In this document: in pieces, positions 35,566-43,821 of the stretch | How the letters are laid out: each line of letters starts with the position of its first letter | Position numbering within the stretch: position 1 is the stretch's first letter | The notes under the pieces: model-generated | What the model saw: only the letters and a program-made list of their open reading frames with translations | Databases searched by the model: none | Told to the model about the DNA's origin: nothing | Assembly (NCBI GenBank): GCA_040756995.1 | Contig: JBFLYK010000003.1 | Span: 1-64,000 of the forward strand | Length of the DNA: 64,000 nucleotides | Direction of reading: 5' to 3' | Source of the DNA: BP-133 sp040756995 | GTDB taxonomy: Bacteria > Actinomycetota > Acidimicrobiia > IMCC26256 > BP-133 | Made by a program: the position numbers and the translations under genes

Positions 35566-37434
35566 TTGGCCGGCGAGCTCGGCTTCCCTGAGGAGCGACG
35601 GAAGGGCTCACCCTGGGCCCGGAAATACCCGCCGCTGCTGGCGATGGCGCTGGCCGTCGTCATCGCGGTGACCGTCCTGCCCTCGGCGCTGAACCTGCCC
35701 CAGGCCAATCCCAGCGAGACCCTGGAGTACGCCCCGGTCCCGCCGTCCGACGACGACCCGCCGCCTCCTCCGGCCGCCGGCAACCTCGGCTCCCTGGGGC
35801 TCGCCTCGAGCGCCGGGGTGGTCGACGGGCCCGGCGACAGCGGCGCCGGCGCCGGTGCCCCCACAACCACGACCACCGCACCGCCCCTGGACGAGCCGCC
35901 GCCACCGGCCGTTGCCCTCCCGCCGGCCGTCAAGACGCCCTCGACGAAGCGCTGCGTCGGCAAGCCGCCCCGCCAGACGGAGGACCCGCTGGCGCCGCCG
36001 TGCGTGGCCAGCTTCACCGGCGACAACTTCGGGACCACCTACCAGGGCGTCAGCAAGGAGGAGATCACCGTCCTCTTCTACTTCGACGGGTTCCTCAACG
36101 ACATCGGCACGTCGCGGGGCACGGAGCGCCGCCCGGCGGGTGAGTACTTCGACCTCGTCAACCCGCCGACGGAGGACGAGCACGTCTTCATCCGGGTCCT
36201 GCGGGGCTGGCAGCGGTACTTCAACGACCGGTTCCAGACCTACGACCGGTTCGTGCACTTCTTCGCCTACTACGCCAAGTCGCCGACGCCGGAGTCCCGC
36301 CGGGCCGAGGCCGCCGACAACTACGCCAAGCTGAAGCCGTTCGCCACCATCAGCTACGCCCGGGAGAACGCCGACGACTACCTCCAGGGCATGGCGAACC
36401 GGGGCGTGCTGAACTTCGGCTCCTTCGTCGGCCGGTCGGCCTCGTTCTTCGCCGAGTTCCCCAAGCTGATCTGGGGTTACCTTCCGTCGATCGAGGTCCA
36501 GGCCCGGCAGTTCTCGACCTACGTCTGTTCCAAGGTGGTGCCGCACCCGGTGAGCTTCTCCGGGAACGCCGCCGACATGGGCAAGCCCCGGGTGCTGGGG
36601 CTGCTGTCGAGCGCCGACGAGGCGCATCCGGAGCTCAAGCTGTTGGCCCAGGTGGTGAAGGGGCAGATCGAGGCCTGCGGGGGCAAGTTCGCCCTGGAGA
36701 AGACGTTCCCCCGAGCCGGTTACGCCCAGGACGCCTCGAACACCGGCCGGGAAGCCACCGACAACATGTTGCAGTTCCAGCAGAAGGGCGTGACCACCAT
36801 CATCTGGCCCGGCGGCCTGGAGACACGGCATTCGCAGGCCGCGGCTCTGGCGAACTACCGGCCGGAGATCGTCCTGGCCGGCGACCGGCTCATCGAGAGC
36901 CGCGACAACGCCAGCTTCCAGGAGAAGAGCGTCTGGGACCACGCCGTCGTGATCTCCAACATCACCAAGAAGGGCCTCAAGGACCAGGAGCCGTGCTTCC
37001 TCGCCCACCGGGAAGCCGACACCGTGACCCCCGCCAACGACGTCAGCAACTACGCCTGCGAGTTCTACGACGACCTGCTCCAGCTGTTCACCGGCATCCA
37101 GGTGGCCGGGCCCCGCCTGGGTCCGACATCGGTCGACAAGGGCTTCCACGCCATCCCCCGCATCGCCTCGACCAACCCTGCGGTGCCCGCCTGCTTCTAC
37201 GATCCGGGTGACTACACGTGCGTGAAGGACGCCGTCGTCATGTGGTGGGACTCCAACGGGCGGGCGCAGGGCAGCCAACAGGCGGGGTGCTGGCGGATGG
37301 TCGAAGGCGGGAAGCGGTACCTGACCGGCACCTGGCCGTCGGGCGACGTCATGGCGCAGCGCACGGCGAGCGATCCGTGCAACAGCTACGGCGCCGGATT
37401 CCTCATCGACCCCAGACCCCCGCAACTGCAATGA
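35566..37434 (+). CDS. Membrane-anchored substrate-binding-like protein
   Basis: 622 residues from the TTG at 35566, preceded by AAGGAAAGG; a GTG at 35497 would add 23 residues. A short cytoplasmic basic segment and one membrane helix (around LLAMALAVVIAVTVLPSAL) are followed by a Pro/Thr-rich linker of about 90 residues. A large domain reminiscent of type I periplasmic binding proteins (Peripla_BP_6, as in LivK) starts near residue 150. Instead of being a lipoprotein it is tethered by its N-terminus. It may present ligand to the Liv-type transporter encoded in the facing operon at 43.8-49.2 kb; that is inference. Its stop overlaps the next start (ATGA). Confidence 0.65.
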   Translation: MAGELGFPEERRKGSPWARKYPPLLAMALAVVIAVTVLPSALNLPQANPSETLEYAPVPPSDDDPPPPPAAGNLGSLGLASSAGVVDGPGDSGAGAGAPTTTTTAPPLDEPPPPAVALPPAVKTPSTKRCVGKPPRQTEDPLAPPCVASFTGDNFGTTYQGVSKEEITVLFYFDGFLNDIGTSRGTERRPAGEYFDLVNPPTEDEHVFIRVLRGWQRYFNDRFQTYDRFVHFFAYYAKSPTPESRRAEAADNYAKLKPFATISYARENADDYLQGMANRGVLNFGSFVGRSASFFAEFPKLIWGYLPSIEVQARQFSTYVCSKVVPHPVSFSGNAADMGKPRVLGLLSSADEAHPELKLLAQVVKGQIEACGGKFALEKTFPRAGYAQDASNTGREATDNMLQFQQKGVTTIIWPGGLETRHSQAAALANYRPEIVLAGDRLIESRDNASFQEKSVWDHAVVISNITKKGLKDQEPCFLAHREADTVTPANDVSNYACEFYDDLLQLFTGIQVAGPRLGPTSVDKGFHAIPRIASTNPAVPACFYDPGDYTCVKDAVVMWWDSNGRAQGSQQAGCWRMVEGGKRYLTGTWPSGDVMAQRTASDPCNSYGAGFLIDPRPPQLQ

Positions 37435-38453
37435 CGACGATCGCCACTCGAGCCCGCCGAATCGCCGTCTTCGCCACGGCCGGTGTCGTGCTGAGCCTGT
37501 TGGCGCTCAGCCCCGCCACGCCCGTGTCGGCCATGGACCAGGCGAACAACGCGATCCGGGTCAGCGAGAACCAGACGGTGGAGAAGGAGTTCGGCCCGAT
37601 CGCCGCCTTCAACCGCCTGCCCGACCCGCCCGATCCGGCGCCGAAGTCGAACACGCCCGAGGCCTGCCGGCAGGCGGCGTACTGCGACGTGATCCCGCTC
37701 GAGGTGGTGGTGCCGCCGACCCTGAAGCCCCGCGACGAGTTCTTCGTCACGGTGACGCTGGAGTGGCAGACCGACCAGCTGCCGGGCATCAAGGTCGGTG
37801 AGGCGGAGTACCGCAAGCCCGAGGACGTCAACGACCTCGACCTCTACGTGTGGGCCGATCCCGCCGGCGAGGAGCCTGTCCAGGACGCGGCCACCGACGC
37901 CAACCCGGAAGAGGCTCGGCTCTTCCGGCCCACCAAGGGCAAGTACTCGATCGTGGTGTTCAACTTCATCGGGCCGAACAAGGGATACAAGCTCCGGGTC
38001 ACGTACAAGCCGGAGAACATCATCCCGCCGTTCGAGTTCCTGGCCCCCGAGTTCCAGCCGCTCCCGGAGGTCACGCCGCCAGTGGCCTTCGAGCTTCCGG
38101 TCGAGTCTCTCGAGCCCGAGACGCCGGCCGCGCCGATCGACACCTCCGGCTTCCAGACGACGCCGACGACGATGCCGGCCCCTCCGGCGGAAACGAAGCC
38201 GGCTCCGTTGACGCCGGTGGCCATCGATCCCGACCCGGACTTCACGAACTTCGCCGACGACGCCTTCGACGAGCAGCTGGCCGCTCCGAGTACCGATGTC
38301 CTCCAGGAGAAGCAGGTGAAGGCCATCGGGCCTCCGAAGCCCGCCTCGACCACGAGTCTCGTCTTCTGGCTGGCGATCGTGCCGGTGCTGCTCCTGGCCG
38401 GCGGTGGCTTCTGGCTGTCCCGGAAGGGCTCCGCCGTCCTCAAGGTGCGCTAG
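37431..38453 (+). CDS. Secreted protein with C-terminal membrane anchor, unknown function
   Basis: 340 residues: signal peptide (about 1-34), a beta-rich extracytoplasmic domain (about 50-205, containing NDLDLYVWADPAG as in pre-peptidase or beta-sandwich domains), an acidic Pro-rich linker and a C-terminal helix (SLVFWLAIVPVLLLAGGGFWL) with a short basic tail. I do not recognise a family. It is translationally coupled to the membrane-tethered binding-like protein, so the two probably form a surface complex. Its stop shares the four bases CTAG with the stop of the convergent polyamine synthase gene. Confidence 0.6.
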   Translation: MTTIATRARRIAVFATAGVVLSLLALSPATPVSAMDQANNAIRVSENQTVEKEFGPIAAFNRLPDPPDPAPKSNTPEACRQAAYCDVIPLEVVVPPTLKPRDEFFVTVTLEWQTDQLPGIKVGEAEYRKPEDVNDLDLYVWADPAGEEPVQDAATDANPEEARLFRPTKGKYSIVVFNFIGPNKGYKLRVTYKPENIIPPFEFLAPEFQPLPEVTPPVAFELPVESLEPETPAAPIDTSGFQTTPTTMPAPPAETKPAPLTPVAIDPDPDFTNFADDAFDEQLAAPSTDVLQEKQVKAIGPPKPASTTSLVFWLAIVPVLLLAGGGFWLSRKGSAVLKVR

Positions 38454-40069
38454 CTCCGCCGGGCGACTTCTGTCCCGAGGGTCCGCAGGCCTGACGACGG
38501 CAGCTCCCAGGTCCGGAGCCTGCGGAGGGCCGGGTCGAGCGTGTCGGCGGCGATGCGGGCGCGGGCTTCGTTCTTGGTCATGGTGGTGCCGGCGGCGCGG
38601 GCGGTGGCGAGGAGACCGTCCCGCCAGACATTGACGACCTTCGCGCCGGGGTGCAGGAGGATGTGGCGGAGGACGGCCTCGGCGGCGTCGGCCGGGGCCC
38701 GGGCGGAGCGGGTGGCGAGCAGGACGGCCGGATCGCCGCCGGGGCCGGTCGGGACCGCGGCGAGGTCGTAGGCGGCCGCCAGAAGGCCCGGGTCGAACAG
38801 ATCGCGGCGGGGAAGGACGAGGACGGCCCGCTCGGGCGCGGCGACCAGCAGGCTCCGCAGCGCGGCGCCGCCATGGTCGGGATGGGTGTTGATCACCGGC
38901 GTCCCGGCAAAGGGAAACGGGCCGGGGCGAGCGGCGGTGACCCACGCCGCGACGCGGCTGAAGAACTCGGGCAGGGAAACCACGGCCGTTCGACCGGCGT
39001 CCGGTCCCGACGGGAGGTGATCGGCGGCAGGCTCCCAGCCCTCGCCGACGAGGAGAAGCGGGCCTTCGCCGGCGGCGGCCAGCGCGGCGGTGGCGACCGG
39101 GTCCGGCACGGTCCGGGCGGGTGCTTCCTCGGCGGCGGCGCCGCGGGTGTAGATCCGGGCGGTCGCCTTGGCCCGGGCGGAACGGCGGGAGCGGGTGGTG
39201 AAGGCCGCTTCGCCGACCTTGGCGCCGGTGGTGGGCCGGCAGAGGTACAGATCGCTTCTGGCTCCGATCGCTTCCGCCCCCTCATAGTGATTGAAGCCGG
39301 GAAGCATGGCTTCCAACGCCAGTCGCAGGTCCCCGAGCAGCGATTGCACTTCGAGGGCTTTGACCAGGTGGCGTTCGCCGGTGCCGAAGCAGAAGGCCAG
39401 GCGTTCGTGGCCGGTCGGGCGCAGGGCTTCGAGGCCCCGCATGAGGAACAGCCGCATGCCCTCGGTGGTGTAGGGCGGATCGGTGAAGACCAGGTCGGCG
39501 GTGCCGATCAGGCTCGAGGGCAGGGCGAGGCGGAGGTCGGCCCACGCCGTCGTGACCGCCGAGCCGAGCCGACCGGCGGAGGCGCTGATGTGGTCGAGGA
39601 TCGGCTCGTCGATGTCCACGACGGTCAGTTCCGCCCCGGGGACGGCGTGACCCACGGCCAGCGACGTCAGGTCGTGGTCGCCGAGGCAGAGCACCGACGA
39701 GCCGGCGAGTTCGTACTCCCGCGCCAGGTACAGCGCCCGGCGGGCCATCGTCTCCGGAGTGGCCGGCACGTGGTCCAGGCGCCAACGGGACGGCGGCAGA
39801 CCGGCGGCCAGCTCGGCCATCCGGGCCGTCAACCCGGGCTCGTCGGGAAGGGCATCCGGCGCTCCTTCGTCACCGACGTCGGTGATCAATGAACGCCGGT
39901 CCAGACCGGAGATGATCGACTCGACGTCGCGCCGGGGAAGCCCGCTCCGGACCACCAGCTCGCTCACCGACGCACCCTGGGTGAAGCCGTCGAGGACCGG
40001 CCGGACCCGGGCGAAGTCGAGACTCCACTCGGCCCGGAGACGGGCGATGGCGTCGGCGACGTCGGGCAT
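38450..40069 (-). CDS. Branched-chain polyamine synthase-like methyltransferase-fold protein, with C-terminal extension
   Basis: 539 residues. The first 290 match the bis-aminopropyl spermidine synthase family (BpsA, formerly DUF43): an N-terminal helix-turn-helix-like segment, SVLCLGDHDLTSLAVG, VVDIDEPI and the DPPYT motif (197-201). Archaeal and thermophile BpsA adds aminopropyl groups to spermidine to make branched polyamines. The last 240 residues are an additional domain I do not recognise, with LLLVGEGWEP and GTPVINTHPDHGG. TAGCCT overlapping the upstream stop lies 8 bases before the ATG, so it may have its own leaderless promoter. Confidence 0.75.
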   Translation of the reverse strand: MPDVADAIARLRAEWSLDFARVRPVLDGFTQGASVSELVVRSGLPRRDVESIISGLDRRSLITDVGDEGAPDALPDEPGLTARMAELAAGLPPSRWRLDHVPATPETMARRALYLAREYELAGSSVLCLGDHDLTSLAVGHAVPGAELTVVDIDEPILDHISASAGRLGSAVTTAWADLRLALPSSLIGTADLVFTDPPYTTEGMRLFLMRGLEALRPTGHERLAFCFGTGERHLVKALEVQSLLGDLRLALEAMLPGFNHYEGAEAIGARSDLYLCRPTTGAKVGEAAFTTRSRRSARAKATARIYTRGAAAEEAPARTVPDPVATAALAAAGEGPLLLVGEGWEPAADHLPSGPDAGRTAVVSLPEFFSRVAAWVTAARPGPFPFAGTPVINTHPDHGGAALRSLLVAAPERAVLVLPRRDLFDPGLLAAAYDLAAVPTGPGGDPAVLLATRSARAPADAAEAVLRHILLHPGAKVVNVWRDGLLATARAAGTTMTKNEARARIAADTLDPALRRLRTWELPSSGLRTLGTEVARRS

Positions 40070-40080
40070 CGCCGCGGAGG

Positions 40081-41076
40081 CTATTCGGCCAGTGGCGCTT
40101 CGAAGAGCTCCAGGCCCTTGGCCGGGCGGTAGCCGACGCTGGCGTTGACCGCGATCATGGCCACGTTGTCGGAGGTGACCTCGGTGTCGAGGCGGTCGAT
40201 TCCCCGTTCAGCGGCCCAGAGCGCCATCGCCGCCTTCAGCATCCGGCCGATACCGCGACGGCGTTCGCTGCGCCGCACGACCGTCCAGTCCACGAAGGCG
40301 GCGGGAACGAAGGCGACGGGCTCGGCGGCCGAGGCGCCCAACACCGCTTTGTCAGTGCCGTCGCCGGCCCGGCAGGCGACCAGGGTGACCCCCCCGTCGC
40401 CGGCCCGACGCAACTCGCCGGCCCGCCAGTCCTCGTAGACCGTGGCCGGGAACGGCTCGGTGCTCGGGATGTCGGCCCGGCCTTCGTCGTGCACCTCGTG
40501 GACCGCCCGGCAGAAGGCGTCGTCGTCGAACCGGGTGGCGAGAGGAACGACCTCGATGCCGGGCAGGAGCATCTCCGTCAGCCGGCTCCGGTCGATCCGG
40601 CTCACGTCGAGCACGTAGTTCCACCGCATCGGTTCTTCGGCTTCCCCGGGCTGGAACCCCCAGCCCCGGACGATGGCCGCCGACCGCTCGTCGTCGAGAT
40701 CGACGAGGCAGCGGAGGCGGTTGGCGCCCAGGGTCTCGGCCCACACCCGCACCTGTTCGAAGAGCAGGTGACCGATGCCCCGGCCGGCCACGTCGGGGTC
40801 GACCTCGACGCCGACGTAGACGACGCCCGGCTCGGGGACGGGCCCGCCGCTCGCCTCGATCGCCCGGCCGGTGCCCACGATCTCGCCGTCGACCTCGGCC
40901 ACGAGGCGGATCCACGGCACGTCGTCGCGCAGTGCCACGCCGGCCGCCCGGCGTTGCCGCAGTGCCGCCACGGTGTCGGCCAGCAGCGGACGGGCCCGGT
41001 TGTGGACCCGCACGATGGCGTCGAGGTCGGAGTCGACGGCGGCCCGGATCTGCGGCCGTATCTCAGGGGACGACAA
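40081..41076 (-). CDS. Tandem GNAT acetyltransferase
   Basis: 331 residues made of two GNAT folds. The first (about 5-150) has VEVDPDVAGRGIGHLLFE as the acetyl-CoA loop. The second (about 165-331) has WTVVRRSERRRGIGRMLKAAM. Two-domain GNATs include mycothiol synthase MshD and antibiotic acetyltransferases; I cannot assign the substrate. The start is TTG at 41076, preceded by GGTGAGGG and overlapping the upstream lipoprotein gene by 14 bases, so it is part of the long - strand operon. Confidence 0.82.
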   Translation of the reverse strand: MSSPEIRPQIRAAVDSDLDAIVRVHNRARPLLADTVAALRQRRAAGVALRDDVPWIRLVAEVDGEIVGTGRAIEASGGPVPEPGVVYVGVEVDPDVAGRGIGHLLFEQVRVWAETLGANRLRCLVDLDDERSAAIVRGWGFQPGEAEEPMRWNYVLDVSRIDRSRLTEMLLPGIEVVPLATRFDDDAFCRAVHEVHDEGRADIPSTEPFPATVYEDWRAGELRRAGDGGVTLVACRAGDGTDKAVLGASAAEPVAFVPAAFVDWTVVRRSERRRGIGRMLKAAMALWAAERGIDRLDTEVTSDNVAMIAVNASVGYRPAKGLELFEAPLAE

Positions 41077-41566
41077 GGGCCCTCACCCGGTGGAGGGCCG
41101 GATCGATCTCCGCCCGAACCAGACCCTGGTCGACGGGACTGGTGACGCCGTCGGCCAGCCGCAGCACCGTGCCGTCCCGGAAGATCGCCCGATCGTCATC
41201 GAGGCGGACGAGGACGCCGTTGTAGTAGACGACGGGCGGCGCGGCTCCCCGCACCACCACACCGATGCCCGCCATCCACGCCACCTTCTTCCCGTCCAGG
41301 CCGAGCTGAACGTACTGCCCCCGCCGGTGGAGCATGGGGACCGCGGCCAGGTCGTAGGTCGAGAAGCTCTGCAGATCTTGGCTGACGGCGTAGGTGCGTC
41401 CGCCGTCGAGCGTGATGCGGTCGAAGGAGATCTGCTCCACCACGCCTTCGGCGTCGGGATAGCGGGGGCGACCGTCGAGGACCAGCCGGTCGTCGTCCTT
41501 GTCGGCGCACCCGGCGGCCAGCAGCAGGCCCGCCACCAGGAGCAGCGGCAACGCGGAACGCCGCAT
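41063..41566 (-). CDS. Small lipoprotein of unknown function
   Basis: 167 residues with a clear lipoprotein signal (LLLVAGLLLAAGCADKD) and a beta-rich body. I do not recognise a family. The ATG at 41566 follows the upstream gene's stop by one base, and its own end overlaps the GNAT gene. It is the last of a run of lipoproteins encoded after the MFS-ABC fusion. Confidence 0.65.
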   Translation of the reverse strand: MRRSALPLLLVAGLLLAAGCADKDDDRLVLDGRPRYPDAEGVVEQISFDRITLDGGRTYAVSQDLQSFSTYDLAAVPMLHRRGQYVQLGLDGKKVAWMAGIGVVVRGAAPPVVYYNGVLVRLDDDRAIFRDGTVLRLADGVTSPVDQGLVRAEIDPALHRVRALVVP

Positions 41567-41567
41567 G

Positions 41568-42734
41568 TCAGCCCGACGGCGGAGCGGGCGGCGGGGCCGC
41601 CGCCCGGGCCCGCACCGCCGCCGCCTCCAGCACACCGTTGGCGGCGTCGGCCGGCCGGCCCCGGTTCTGCAGCAGGGCCAGGCTGCCCTTGATGGTGTCG
41701 GTCGGCATGTCGACCTTCACCGCCGTTCCGAGATCCTTCAGGCTGAACTCCATGTCCCGCATGCGGATCGGGTCCTGCCCTTGACCGGTCCGGATCACGT
41801 TGAGCGCCTCGACGGCGATGACCGCCACTTCGGCCGGGGAGCGGTCCTTGGGGAACTTCGTGTCGTAGATGTCCTCGAGGTCGTCGAGCCGGCTCTCGAC
41901 GTCGATCTTCTCCAGCACGCGGATGATGCGCTTGTCCTTCACGTACACCGACATCTTGCGGAAGTGCCGGGCGTCGGGCGTCACCTGGTTGGCGCCGCTG
42001 CCCGTCTCCGAGGCCTTCGGCAGGTTGGGCCGCTCGAAGTCGTAGCGCGCCACTCCGGACTTGGGCGCCGGTGTGGGGAACGGGTCCTCGTCCTTGCGGT
42101 ACTCAAGCGATTCGGGGTTGAACTCCACGATCCGGACCGCTTCGTTGATGGCCCGGTCGACGTAGGCGAAGACGGCCCGGGCGTCGGCGATCGGGTCGTC
42201 ACCGACCGTCTGGTCGGTGGCGGCGGTGGCGAAGGCGGCGGGGGCGCCGGCCGAGTCGAGCAGCCAGCGCCGGGTGGTCAGGACCTCGGCGGCCGTCGGT
42301 TCGTCGGATGTCGAGGTGCTGTTCGGATCGGCGGCCGGATCGGGAGTCGAGGCGCCGTCACCGGCACCGACTCCGGAACCGCCCTGCCGGGCCTTGGTCG
42401 GCTTGCGGAGGAACCGTCCCATGGCCGCCGGCTCCAGGAAGCGCACGGCGATGGCGTCGTCGCTCACGACCTCGTCGAGGACGGGCTTGCCGTCGAGCGC
42501 CACCCGCGCCTTGTAGCGGAAGTCGTCTTCGACCAGCCCGCGCACGTCCGTCTCGTGCGCCCCGGCCTTGTCGTGGACGGTCTCCTTGTAGAGGAACGTG
42601 GCCGACAGCTTCTCGGTGTTGCGCAGCGCCTCCCGGAGGCGCTTCTCAGCGTCGGTGGCGCCCTTGCAACCGGACAGGCCGAGCGCCGTCACGACCAGCA
42701 GGCCGCAGAGGAGGATCCGGCGACGGCCGTTCAC
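41568..42734 (-). CDS. Lipoprotein of unknown function
   Basis: 388 residues with a lipoprotein signal (LLCGLLVVTALGLSGCKG). The body has charged, outer-surface character, a Gly/Ser/Asp-rich insertion around residues 115-145 and a Pro/Ala tail. The early segment (TEKLSATFLYKETVHDKAG) resembles lipid-binding LolA/LppX-like beta-barrel lipoproteins, but this is only a resemblance. The GTG at 42734 overlaps the previous stop as GTGA. Confidence 0.65.
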   Translation of the reverse strand: MNGRRRILLCGLLVVTALGLSGCKGATDAEKRLREALRNTEKLSATFLYKETVHDKAGAHETDVRGLVEDDFRYKARVALDGKPVLDEVVSDDAIAVRFLEPAAMGRFLRKPTKARQGGSGVGAGDGASTPDPAADPNSTSTSDEPTAAEVLTTRRWLLDSAGAPAAFATAATDQTVGDDPIADARAVFAYVDRAINEAVRIVEFNPESLEYRKDEDPFPTPAPKSGVARYDFERPNLPKASETGSGANQVTPDARHFRKMSVYVKDKRIIRVLEKIDVESRLDDLEDIYDTKFPKDRSPAEVAVIAVEALNVIRTGQGQDPIRMRDMEFSLKDLGTAVKVDMPTDTIKGSLALLQNRGRPADAANGVLEAAAVRARAAAPPPAPPSG

Positions 42735-43252
42735 GGCTGGATCTCCAGCGCCTTGCGCAGCAGCGTGCGCGGTTCGTCGTAGTCGGCCCGGGTGGCCAGC
42801 ACGAAGAGGTGCCGCCCCTTGAACCAGACCCCGATCGACTGCTTGGTGCCGGTGGTGAGGTACACCGTCTCGCCCCCGAGGCGGACGGTGCGGGGCGCGG
42901 TGCTCCCGATCTGGTTCACCACGGTCTGGCGGAACTTGTCCTCGTCGACATCGGCGCCGTCGTTGAACCGGCTCACCTGGAGGGTGGCCATCACGAGGTC
43001 GTTCTTGCGCAACGAGTACAGCGACAGCGCGTCGATGAACGCCGCCGGCACCTTGGCCAGGTCCTCGGTGACGTTCTCGGGGGCCAGCTTGAGACCCAGC
43101 AGGTCGGCGGGCAGGTTGGGGATCTCCAGCGCCTTCACCGCCTGGCCGGCGGTCGGTTCCACCGACGCGTCCGACCGGGCGCAGCCGGCCAGCGCGACGG
43201 CGGCGGCCATGACGGCCCCGAGCCACCGCAGACGGAGAAGGGAGGATGTCAC
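42731..43252 (-). CDS. Small lipoprotein of unknown function
   Basis: 173 residues with a lipoprotein signal (VMAAAVALAGCARSD) and a compact domain of mixed helices and strands (SLYSLRKNDLVMATLQVSRF, VYLTTGTKQSIGVWFKG, FVLATRADY). No recognised family. The GTG start at 43252 and its stop both overlap neighbours by four bases, so it is stoichiometrically co-translated with the adjoining lipoproteins. Confidence 0.65.
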   Translation of the reverse strand: MTSSLLRLRWLGAVMAAAVALAGCARSDASVEPTAGQAVKALEIPNLPADLLGLKLAPENVTEDLAKVPAAFIDALSLYSLRKNDLVMATLQVSRFNDGADVDEDKFRQTVVNQIGSTAPRTVRLGGETVYLTTGTKQSIGVWFKGRHLFVLATRADYDEPRTLLRKALEIQP

Positions 43253-43821
43253 GGCTTCGAGACCAGCAGCTTGCCGGTGACATAGGGCCGGGTGTCGTCG
43301 CTGTAGTCGAACTCGCCGGCCGTCCGGGCCGCGTAGTCCCAGGAGGCGCCGGGTTGGATCATCGGCGAGGCGAACTGGCCGCTGGCGGCCCGGACGGCCC
43401 GCGGCACCCGGTCATGGTTGATCCAGCGGATGATCGAGCCGACGTAGGCCGTCTGGACCAGCGGTTCGAGCGGGTCGTGGCCCGCATCGTTGTCGGCGTA
43501 GATGTGGATCTCCCGGATCGTCTGCGCCGGCCGCGTCGTGGTCGTCGGCATCGTGGCGGTCGGGGCGCTCCCCGACTTGGCGGTGGTGGTGCTGGTCGCC
43601 GCCGCGCCGCCCGCCGCCTTCCCCCTGGTGGTCGTCGTGACCGCGGCCTTGGCGGTGGTGGTGGTCGGCGCCGCCGTCGTGGTCGTCGTCTCCCCCAGCC
43701 GCTCCTGGGCCTGCTCCTTGAAGTTCAGCAGGCTTTCGTCACCGACCTTGTTGTCGCTGCCGCAGGCGGCGCCCACCAGCGCCACCGCCGCCAGCAGAAG
43801 AACCATGGCCCTACGAGTCAT
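43249..43821 (-). CDS. Cupredoxin-like lipoprotein lacking copper ligands
   Basis: 190 residues: lipoprotein signal (LLAAVALVGAACGSD), a Thr-rich linker (about 40-98) and a C-terminal domain with the plastocyanin pattern (AYVGSIIRWINHDRVPRAVRA, PGASWDYAARTAGEFDY, GKLLVSKP). The expected His after the WINHD strand and the Cys-His-Met cluster near the end are not seen; DDTRPYVTG occupies that position. The fold is therefore probably structural or ligand-binding without copper. The ATG at 43821 overlaps the upstream fusion gene's stop as ATGA. Confidence 0.7.
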   Translation of the reverse strand: MTRRAMVLLLAAVALVGAACGSDNKVGDESLLNFKEQAQERLGETTTTTAAPTTTTAKAAVTTTTRGKAAGGAAATSTTTAKSGSAPTATMPTTTTRPAQTIREIHIYADNDAGHDPLEPLVQTAYVGSIIRWINHDRVPRAVRAASGQFASPMIQPGASWDYAARTAGEFDYSDDTRPYVTGKLLVSKP

